NCBI GenBank assembly: GCA_024278415.1
Contig: JAJRTI010000397.1
Span: 1 to 30,425, forward strand
Direction: 5' to 3'
DNA: 30,425 bases
Source of the DNA: Planctomycetota bacterium
GTDB taxonomy: Bacteria > Planctomycetota > Brocadiia > JAJRTI01
Below, in pieces: positions 24,547-30,425 of this stretch; position 1 is the stretch's first letter; each line of letters opens with the position of its first letter. The notes beneath the pieces were generated by a model that was given only the letters and a program-made list of their open reading frames with translations, was not told where the DNA came from and searched no databases. The position numbers and the translations under genes are program-made.

Positions 24547-26976
24547 TTGACTTCCCCTGCACCCAAGCCTGCGCTCGACCTGCCGACGCAATACAACCCG
24601 GCCGCGGTCGAAGACCGGCTGTACGAGTCTTGGGAGACCGAGCAGTATTTCCACGCCGAGCCAGGCCCCGGCAAGCCGTACACGATCGTCATCCCCCCGC
24701 CGAACGTGACCGGCGTGCTGCACATGGGCCACGCCCTGAACAACGCGCTCCAAGACATCCTCATCCGCTGGCGCCGCATGCAGGGCTTCAACACGCTCTG
24801 GATGCCCGGCACCGACCACGCCGGCATCGCCACCCAGAACGTGGTCGAGCGCTCCCTCGCGGAGAAGAACCTGCGGCGCCAAGACGTGGGCCGGGAAAAG
24901 TTCGTCGAAGCCGTGTGGCAATGGAAGGAGGAGTACGGCTCCACCATCATTCGCCAGCTCAAAAAACTCGGCAGCTCCTGTGACTGGGCGCGCGAGCGCT
25001 TCACCATGGACGACGGCCTGAGCGCCGCGGTGCGCGAGGCCTTCGTGCGGCTCTACGAGCGCGGCCTCATCTACAAAGGCAAATACATCATCAACTGGTG
25101 CCCGCGCTGCGTGACCGCGCTCGCGGATGACGAGGTGGACCACGAAGACCATGACGGCCACCTCTGGTACATCAAGTACCCCTTCAAGGCCAACCCCCAC
25201 CTCTACGTCGAAGTGGCGACCACGCGGCCGGAAACCATGCTTGGCGACACCGCTGTCGCGGTCAACCCCAAGGACGAGCGCTACCAGGAGATGGTCGGCG
25301 AAACACTCATCTTGCCCGTGATCGGCCGCGAAATCCCCATCGTGGCCGACGACTTCGTGGACGCGTCGTTCGGCACCGGCGCGGTGAAGGTCACCCCGGC
25401 GCACGACCCCAACGACTTCCAGATTGGCCTGCGGCACGACCTGGCCCAGATCAACGTGATGAGCGAGTCCGGCGTCATGAACGCACATGCCGGCCCTTAC
25501 AACGGCATGGACCGCTTCGAGTGCCGCGAAGCGCTCGTGGAGGAGCTGAAGAAGGAAAAACTCCTCCAACGCGTCGAGTCCCACCAACACGCAGTCGGCC
25601 ATTGCTATCGCTGCAACGCGGTGATCGAGCCCTACCTCTCCGACCAGTGGTTCGTGAAGATGAAGCCCCTGGCCGAGGAAGCCATCAAGGCCACCCACGA
25701 GGGCCGGGTCTCGTTTTTCCCTGACCGCTGGACCAAGGTCTACCTCCGGTGGCTCGAAAACGTGCGCGACTGGTGCATCTCCCGGCAGATCTGGTGGGGC
25801 CATCGCATCCCGGCGTGGGAATGCCAAGAGTGCCACAAGACAATCGTGGCCCGCGACGATCCGAAGGAGTGCGACGCGTGCGGAGGAGCGCTCGACCAAG
25901 ACGAGGACGTGCTCGACACCTGGTTCAGCTCCTCGCTCTGGCCCTTCTCAACCCTGGGGTGGCCCGAGCAGACTCCTGAACTCGGCTGCTACTACCCCAC
26001 GTCCACACTCGTGACCGACCGCGGCATCATCTATTTCTGGGTCGCACGCATGGTCATGATGGGCCAGGCCATGATGGGAAAAGAGCCCTTCTCGCACGTG
26101 TACATCCACGGCACGATCCTCGACGAGATCGGCCGCAAGATGAGCAAGTCCCTCGGCAACGGCATCGACCCCTTGGAGATGATCGCCAAGTACGGCGCCG
26201 ACGCGGTGCGCGCGTCGCTCATCCTGCTCACCGTGGAGGGGCAGGACGTGAAGCTGAGCGAGAGCCGGTTCGAGATGGGCCGGAACTTCGCCAACAAGCT
26301 CTGGAACGCGTCGCGCTTCGCGCTCATGAACCTGACCGAAGACGCCGGAGCCGACCCCGGCGAGCCGGCTCTGGAAGACGTGTGGATTCGGAGCCGGCTC
26401 AACGCCGTCACCGGCCGCGTCACCAAGGCGCTCGAAGAATACCAGTTCAACGAAGCCCTGCGCCTGCTCTACGACTTCACGTGGCGCGAGTTCTGCGACT
26501 GGTACCTCGAAATCATCAAGCCGCGCCTGTATGCCGACGGCCAGGCCGCCGCGGCCGACAAGGCCGCCGCACAGAGAACCCTCGCCGAGACCCTCGACTC
26601 GCTGCTGCGGCTCCTGCACCCGTTCGTGCCGTTCATCACCGAGGAGATTTGGCTCAAGCTCAAGTCGCTCGGCAAGCTCGACCTGCCGAGCCCGACGATC
26701 ATGCGCGCCGAATGGCCCCAAGTCGATGCCGCCTGTGACGCGGCCGACGTGGAGGCCGCGATGGCGCAGCTCCAGGACATCATCCGCGGCGTGCGCAACA
26801 TCCGCAACAAATTCGGCGTCCAGGATCGCAAACCACTCGCGGCGATCGTGTCCACGCCAGACGAAGCCACAAAGGCCGCGCTCAGCCCGCACAGCGAGTT
26901 CCTCACGCGCATGGGTTTCCTCGAGAGCCTGGACATTGGCGTGGGCCTGGCCAAGCCGGACCGGGCCGCGACCTAA
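24547..26976 (+). CDS. valS: valyl-tRNA synthetase, body (809 aa, ends at in-frame TAA)
   Basis: This class I enzyme charges tRNA-Val. Catalytic motifs are intact: HMGH (59-62, in PPNVTGVLHMGHAL) and KMSKS (531-535). The editing domain lies between (TTRPETMLGDTAVAV, THEGRVSF region), and zinc-ribbon cysteines appear in WCPRC and in CQEC/CDACG. The anticodon-binding domain follows (about 600-740). The protein stops at TAA (26974-26976) just where family members continue into the C-terminal tRNA-binding coiled coil. The same frame goes on past the TAA with VIGSLQVFVPLADVIDLDAERKRLE, which is that arm. So the gene is interrupted by one stop codon without a frame change. It may be a real split, a nonsense mutation, read-through, or a base error. 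Confidence 0.93.
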   Translation: MTSPAPKPALDLPTQYNPAAVEDRLYESWETEQYFHAEPGPGKPYTIVIPPPNVTGVLHMGHALNNALQDILIRWRRMQGFNTLWMPGTDHAGIATQNVVERSLAEKNLRRQDVGREKFVEAVWQWKEEYGSTIIRQLKKLGSSCDWARERFTMDDGLSAAVREAFVRLYERGLIYKGKYIINWCPRCVTALADDEVDHEDHDGHLWYIKYPFKANPHLYVEVATTRPETMLGDTAVAVNPKDERYQEMVGETLILPVIGREIPIVADDFVDASFGTGAVKVTPAHDPNDFQIGLRHDLAQINVMSESGVMNAHAGPYNGMDRFECREALVEELKKEKLLQRVESHQHAVGHCYRCNAVIEPYLSDQWFVKMKPLAEEAIKATHEGRVSFFPDRWTKVYLRWLENVRDWCISRQIWWGHRIPAWECQECHKTIVARDDPKECDACGGALDQDEDVLDTWFSSSLWPFSTLGWPEQTPELGCYYPTSTLVTDRGIIYFWVARMVMMGQAMMGKEPFSHVYIHGTILDEIGRKMSKSLGNGIDPLEMIAKYGADAVRASLILLTVEGQDVKLSESRFEMGRNFANKLWNASRFALMNLTEDAGADPGEPALEDVWIRSRLNAVTGRVTKALEEYQFNEALRLLYDFTWREFCDWYLEIIKPRLYADGQAAAADKAAAQRTLAETLDSLLRLLHPFVPFITEEIWLKLKSLGKLDLPSPTIMRAEWPQVDAACDAADVEAAMAQLQDIIRGVRNIRNKFGVQDRKPLAAIVSTPDEATKAALSPHSEFLTRMGFLESLDIGVGLAKPDRAAT

Positions 26977-27000
26977 GTCATTGGCAGCCTCCAGGTCTTC

Positions 27001-27222
27001 GTGCCCCTCGCAGACGTGATCGACCTGGACGCCGAGCGCAAACGGCTCGAAGGCCGCATCGCGAAGGCCGAGGACCAGTTGAACGGCGTGCGCCGCAAGC
27101 TGGCGAACGAGAGCTTCGTGGAACGCGCCCCGGCCGAAGTCGTGCAGCGCGAACGCGACCGACAGGCCGAGATCGCCGGCCAGATCGAAATGTGGCAGCA
27201 GAACCTGAAGGACCTGCTGTAG
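27001..27222 (+). CDS. valyl-tRNA synthetase C-terminal coiled-coil arm (73 aa, separated)
   Basis: This is the tRNA-binding arm of ValRS (Val_tRNA-synt_C type): PLADVIDLDAERKRLEGRI at the start, then a charged heptad pattern with KLANESFVERAPAEVVQRER. It is in the same frame as the valS body and directly continues it after the TAA at 26974. If translated alone, the GTG at 27001 is the likely start, with only a weak AGGT upstream; the conserved lead-in V-I-G-S-L-Q-V-F would then be lost. The next gene starts four bases past its stop. A single codon change would restore an 891-residue normal-length enzyme. Confidence 0.85.
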   Translation: MPLADVIDLDAERKRLEGRIAKAEDQLNGVRRKLANESFVERAPAEVVQRERDRQAEIAGQIEMWQQNLKDLL

Positions 27223-27226
27223 CGCC

Positions 27227-27823
27227 ATGAAGGCTCGCCTGAAAACCATCGCCGGTTATGGACAAGGCGACGTGTTGTCGCTCGACGGCTACGATGTGGT
27301 CACCATTGGCCGCACGCGCTACAACACGATCCAAGTGATGGAGCGCGACGTGTCGCGCACGCACTGCCGCGTCGAGCGCTTCGGGGCCGTGTGGCGGTTC
27401 GCCGACGCCGGCAGCCGCAACGGCACACTGCGGAATGGAGAGGAGGAGAAAAGCGGGATTCTCAAGCGGGGCGACCGACTCCAGATCGGCCACACCACGT
27501 TCGAGATCGAACTGCTGCCGGGCACGCCCAGCCCGGCAGACGTGTCGCGGGAGTCCGAAGTCGACGAGACCGCCGACTCGTCGGCCATGTTTCCCTCCAA
27601 CGTCACCACGGCGGACAGCGTCGCCACGGGAGCCGCCACGCCCGCGATCCACGTGGTGCGTCGCCCCGGCTTCTCCTGGACGAACCCAGTGACCCTGTTC
27701 GTGCTCGCGTTCCTCATCACTATGGCCATCGGCGTGGCCATGATGCACGTCCGAGGCGGCGCCGCCAAGGAGGCCAGCGGCGCCGGGGACGATTCGTCGC
27801 TGTCGCTGACCGCGGACGAATAG
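27227..27823 (+). CDS. FHA-domain protein with C-terminal membrane anchor (198 aa)
   Basis: The FHA domain (about 5-95) binds phosphothreonine peptides: IGR (27-29), RDVSRTHCRV (40-49) with S43 and H46, and AGSRNGTLRNG (61-71) are all in place. A linker rich in S/T/E/A follows (about 98-145), then one membrane helix near 153-172 and a short polar tail. The topology puts the FHA domain in the cytoplasm on a C-terminal tail anchor. It starts four bases after the valS arm and is probably coupled to it. A Ser/Thr kinase partner is not in the window. Role unknown; such proteins often recruit phosphorylated partners to the membrane. Confidence 0.87.
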   Translation: MKARLKTIAGYGQGDVLSLDGYDVVTIGRTRYNTIQVMERDVSRTHCRVERFGAVWRFADAGSRNGTLRNGEEEKSGILKRGDRLQIGHTTFEIELLPGTPSPADVSRESEVDETADSSAMFPSNVTTADSVATGAATPAIHVVRRPGFSWTNPVTLFVLAFLITMAIGVAMMHVRGGAAKEASGAGDDSSLSLTADE

Positions 27824-27853
27824 GGGGCAGCGGGCGCTGCGGCTCGCCGCCCG

Positions 27854-27868
27854 GCGTGTCCGACACGC
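27854..27868. terminator. hairpin between convergent genes
   Basis: GCGTGT and ACACGC are separated by three bases, between the ends of the rightward FHA gene and the leftward ceramidase-like gene. It could end both transcripts. There is no T run on either side, so support is limited. Confidence 0.35.
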
Positions 27869-27897
27869 GGCCACGAAAACCAAAACCCGCCCCGGCC

Positions 27898-29169
27898 TCA
27901 GCCCGCCATCGCCTCCCGCGCCTCCTCCAACAGGCGCACCGACTCCGCCACCACGATCTCCCCAGCCTCTGCCGCAACCTTGGCCGACCGCGCGTCGAGC
28001 AATTCGTACCCGCCTTCGTCGTACGCCGCTCGATGGGGGATGTAGCCCACGTAGTCGTTGGCCAGCTCCACGACGTACGTGTACGCGAACGGCGATTGCC
28101 GCTTGATCTCTCGGCCCAGCTCGACGCACAGCTCCCCGGGGTTGGCCACGAACGCCACGTCGTTGATCGCCAGCACTTGGAGCCACGTCTTGACTTCCGT
28201 GTCTCCTGCTTCGTGCAGCCTGCGCCACTCCTCTCTGAACACCTCCTCCCCGTCCGGCCAGTCGCGGCGGATCGCGTCGATGCGCAGCTTCGAGAAATCG
28301 CGCAGGGGCAACGTGACCTCGACCTTCTTCGCCCACAGCCGCACGTCGGGCGTGGTCTGGAGGCCATCGGCCAGGCGCAGCAACTCCTTTGCGAGCGCTT
28401 CGCCCACCTGGTTCGCACCGGCCGTGGGGTTGAGATTCCCGCAGGCGCCCGCAGTGTAGAGCGTCGGCGACGCGATCGCGTCGCGCAGGTGTTGGTCCAC
28501 GCGCACGGGGTACGAACCATCGATCCGATTGTTCGGCGGCTCGTGGCAATTCGCGTGGAGCGTGTAGTTGAACACGGAGGCGATGGGCTCCTCCTGCGCG
28601 TTCTTCACCATCACAAAACCCACTTCGGGATCGATCTCCCCCGCCGGCCCCACGACCTCGTCCGGGTCGGGCCGCAGCCAGGTGTTGCGCACGTAGCCGG
28701 ACTTGAGCAGCACGCGCCGGTAGTGGGACGACTCCTCGTGCCGGCCCGACGCCACGCCCACGCTCGCCGGTTCGAGGCGTTCATGTGCAAGCGTGGCCGC
28801 GTCCGCGATGTAGCGCGGCAGCAGCGCAAGGTAGTGGCTGTCCAGACAGCCTTCGGGCGAGAACACGCCGCTCGTGTAGGGGCCCGCGTGGGTGTGCGAC
28901 GCGGCGACCAGGACGTGCTCCGGCGGGATGCCTGTTCGCTCGGCAATGGCTGCGGTCGCCGCGTCCACGATCTCGTGGGCCAGCACACACAGGTCCACGG
29001 CCACAATGGCCGCGGCCCTCTGGCCATCGTCCAGCGCGAGCGCACGCACGGACAGCGGCGTGCCTACGCTTACGGACGCTCTCGGACGCAAACCGCCGCA
29101 GAGTGCGACGCCAATGGGCGGGGTGATGTCGCATTCACCGAAGCCGGCGCGGAAGGCTGCTTCTGCCAT
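27898..29169 (-). CDS. neutral/alkaline ceramidase-like protein (423 aa)
   Basis: This is a relative of the N-terminal domain of neutral non-lysosomal ceramidases, zinc amidases that hydrolyse ceramide. Shared traits are AGFGECDITPPIGVALCG (7-24), the zinc-ligand-like ASHTHAGPYTSG (114-125 region), NYTLHANCHE with two histidines, and ACGNLNPT in place of the usual G-GD-NP. The C-terminal immunoglobulin-like domain of true ceramidases is missing and there is no signal peptide, so it should be cytoplasmic. Members like this are common in PVC-type genomes and their substrates are not known. The ATG at 29169 has GGAG eight bases upstream; the frame is open for 80 more codons but a likely promoter lies inside. 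Confidence 0.82.
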   Translation of the reverse strand: MAEAAFRAGFGECDITPPIGVALCGGLRPRASVSVGTPLSVRALALDDGQRAAAIVAVDLCVLAHEIVDAATAAIAERTGIPPEHVLVAASHTHAGPYTSGVFSPEGCLDSHYLALLPRYIADAATLAHERLEPASVGVASGRHEESSHYRRVLLKSGYVRNTWLRPDPDEVVGPAGEIDPEVGFVMVKNAQEEPIASVFNYTLHANCHEPPNNRIDGSYPVRVDQHLRDAIASPTLYTAGACGNLNPTAGANQVGEALAKELLRLADGLQTTPDVRLWAKKVEVTLPLRDFSKLRIDAIRRDWPDGEEVFREEWRRLHEAGDTEVKTWLQVLAINDVAFVANPGELCVELGREIKRQSPFAYTYVVELANDYVGYIPHRAAYDEGGYELLDARSAKVAAEAGEIVVAESVRLLEEAREAMAG

Positions 29170-29212
29170 GAGTGGTTCTCCACCAAGAAAGGGCCTCGTA
29201 TCGTGACGCGGC

Positions 29213-29241
29213 ATGTTACTTTCTGAATGCGGCCTCGACAA
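29213..29241 (-). promoter_or_regulatory. tentative promoter for the ceramidase-like gene
   Basis: On the minus strand TTGTCG (29236-29241) and TAACAT (29213-29218), each four of six, are 17 bases apart. The transcript would start near 29206, giving a leader of about 37 bases. Confidence 0.35.
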
Positions 29242-29398
29242 GCGGCTCGTCTGTAACGCGAGCCAACGGCGCTCGTAACGGGAGCGATGCCTGGCGGTCT
29301 CGCGCAACGATTGGCCACGAGTTTCCCCAGGATTTCCACCTCTTACAACGAGTGTCATGTACACGAGGCCGTGCGGGACGCGCGGGGCGTTTCTAGTG

Positions 29399-29449
29399 GG
29401 GCGATTCATCGCCCGCTTTTCAGCGTTGATGACGGGCCATGAATGGCCC
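29399..29449. repeat. pair of 7-2-7 palindromes
   Basis: GGGCGAT-TC-ATCGCCC (29399-29414) is identical to the copy at 19136. A second palindrome of the same shape, GGGCCAT-GA-ATGGCCC, is at 29434-29449. They behave as one composite REP-like unit of about 50 bases. Confidence 0.7.
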
Positions 29450-29519
29450 TGCTACAAGCCAGCGGCGCCTGCCGCTCGGATCAGCAAATCTCATGGGGAA
29501 ACTCCTGAACGATTGCCTC

Positions 29520-29548
29520 TTGACTTGTCCGCGGCCCGTTGGTACAGT
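29520..29548 (+). promoter_or_regulatory. predicted promoter for the lipoprotein gene
   Basis: TTGACT (29520-29525, five of six) and TACAGT (29543-29548, four of six) are separated by exactly 17 bases. The transcript would start near 29555, about 110 bases before the first plausible start codon. Confidence 0.55.
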
Positions 29549-29662
29549 GTGCAGCGCGATGCGGTGGCTGGTTTGCGCATCGCGAGGAGCGGTGCTATTG
29601 AGCCACGCGCCACCCCCTCCGTCGGCGAATCTGTCGCGGTCATTCTGTGGAGCATGATCCTA

Positions 29663-30250
29663 ATGAGAGCACACGTGAACACAAAGTCGATGAAGCTTCT
29701 CGCCCTGGTCGCTGGCAGTCTGGTGCTGTGCGGCTGCCAGACGAAGCCCATGCAGGCCGTCGGGATGTACTGTGCCGACCGCGGACGCGATTTGCTGGAC
29801 ACGGTGACGGTCGCCGCGGAGACGGGCAACCGCAGCGCGGCGATCCAGTTTGCGGGCTTCCCGATCGGATTTGGCGATGGCGAAGGCGTGGGCTGTGGCC
29901 TCCGCTCGGGCAAAGTCGGCCAGTACGCGTTTACGGACTACTACTACTGGCTCTTTGGCGACAAGTCGTTCACCCCCAACGGAGATCCGCGAGGCAAGGG
30001 CTATGTGGTGGACTGGGAGTGGTTGCCCATGCCGATCCTCAACAACCCCTTCGGCGGGCCCAATCGCGTGCAGTGGCAGCTCGAGGCGTCAGCCGGCATC
30101 CGAGTCATTGGCTTTCGAGCGGGCATCAACATCGGCGAAATCGTGGACTTCGTTCTCGGCATCTTCACCGTCGACATCATGGCCGACGACACCGCGGCGG
30201 TGAAAGCTCGCAAAAGGGCGGCAGCCGCAGCCGCGCAAGCAACGGAATAG
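29663..30250 (+). CDS. lipoprotein of unknown function (195 aa)
   Basis: This is an exported lipid-anchored protein. The signal sequence KLLALVAGSLVLCGC ends in a lipobox (L-C-G-C), and the cysteine before QTKP would be lipidated. The mature part contains CADRGRDLLDTVTVAAETG, several glycine-rich stretches, an aromatic DYYYWLFGD, and INIGEIVDFVLGIFTVDIMADD near the end, then an Ala/Lys-rich tail. I recall uncharacterised lipoproteins with an R-x-x-DL-D start and an E-x-x-DF-LG--T-DI--DD end, so it may belong to a real family, but I cannot name it. Start alternatives are ATG 29663, GTG 29675 (GAGAG five bases upstream) and ATG 29690; a frame open farther upstream passes through the promoter. 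Confidence 0.75.
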   Translation: MRAHVNTKSMKLLALVAGSLVLCGCQTKPMQAVGMYCADRGRDLLDTVTVAAETGNRSAAIQFAGFPIGFGDGEGVGCGLRSGKVGQYAFTDYYYWLFGDKSFTPNGDPRGKGYVVDWEWLPMPILNNPFGGPNRVQWQLEASAGIRVIGFRAGINIGEIVDFVLGIFTVDIMADDTAAVKARKRAAAAAAQATE

Positions 30251-30373
30251 CCTCGCAGGGCATTCTGTTCCAGTTTCTCGTTTCGTAACACTTCAGCCGA
30301 TTGCAACAGTCGTTGGCCCCATGAACGTGCGCGAGTTCAATGGACAGCGTTTCCGCTTGACGCAACGCTGTTG

Positions 30374-30425
30374 GGAAGCCCAACGGGCTTCCGGCTTCTA
30401 GCCCAGGGTTGCGGCCGCAGGCCGC
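30374..30425. repeat. intergenic palindromes at the window edge
   Basis: GGAAGCCC-AAC-GGGCTTCC (30374-30392) is followed by AGCCCAGGGTT and then GCGGCC-GCA-GGCCGC (30411-30425), a 6-3-6 copy of the dispersed hairpin. The AGCCCAGGGTT arm suggests a larger palindrome that continues outside the window. Confidence 0.6.

Larger units (their letters stand above)
29170..29519. other. intergenic region with palindromes, no gene seen
   Basis: This is part of a gap of about 490 bases between two divergent genes. It contains a possible leftward promoter (29213-29241), a CGAGC/GCTCG hairpin inside a repeated GTAACG near 29252-29280, and the palindrome pair at 29399-29449. Frames crossing it are not protein-like. 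Confidence 0.5.

Noticed and set aside
22852..25899. 1015-residue minus-strand open frame spanning cimA and valS
   Set aside because: It runs across two clear genes of the other strand and has only shadow composition.
26978..28549. Minus-strand frame of 523 codons over the FHA and ceramidase-like genes
   Set aside because: Arg/Ala/Gly-rich sequence without motifs; overlaps two supported genes.

Overview
The window is GC-rich bacterial chromosome from a Gram-negative (diderm) organism. An outer membrane is implied by a complete MlaE/MlaF/MlaD lipid-transport set, an AsmA-like protein and a lipoprotein. The gene mix (secreted beta-helix protein with a CBM9-like tail, neutral-ceramidase-like protein, four-carbon-acid-sugar kinase, citramalate synthase) and the many short intergenic palindromes recall free-living PVC or Hydrogenedentota-type bacteria. 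That placement is an impression from gene content, not a phylogeny. Start codons are often TTG or GTG, several with clear Shine-Dalgarno sites.

Left part (1-8.5 kb, all leftward): two tandem paralogous small cysteine-containing proteins lie downstream of a one-polypeptide type IIG-like restriction-modification enzyme. Next come a secreted right-handed beta-helix protein and an iron-dependent alcohol dehydrogenase with its own promoter and a repeat-rich leader.

Central block (8.5-19 kb, all leftward): a strong sigma-70-type promoter at about 19.0 kb precedes an RsbW-like kinase, an RsbV/MlaB-like STAS protein, MlaE permease, MlaF ATPase and MlaD MCE protein. After a 156-base gap follow a 1313-residue fusion of a GT39-type membrane glycosyltransferase with an AsmA-like domain, then PilT, a TauE/SafE permease and a small membrane partner. 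This looks like an envelope-lipid locus with a possible phospho-switch and a possible lipid bridge, and is the most interesting part of the window.

Right part (19-30.4 kb): a leftward pair of diguanylate cyclase and four-carbon-acid-sugar kinase overlap by ATGA. They are divergent from rightward lysC (aspartate kinase), cimA (citramalate synthase), valS and an FHA-domain membrane protein. lysC, cimA and valS all relate to branched-chain or aspartate-family amino acids. valS is split by one in-frame TAA from its C-terminal coiled-coil arm. The window ends with a leftward ceramidase-like gene, a palindrome-rich gap and a rightward lipoprotein gene. I saw no rRNA, tRNA, CRISPR array, insertion sequence or prophage.
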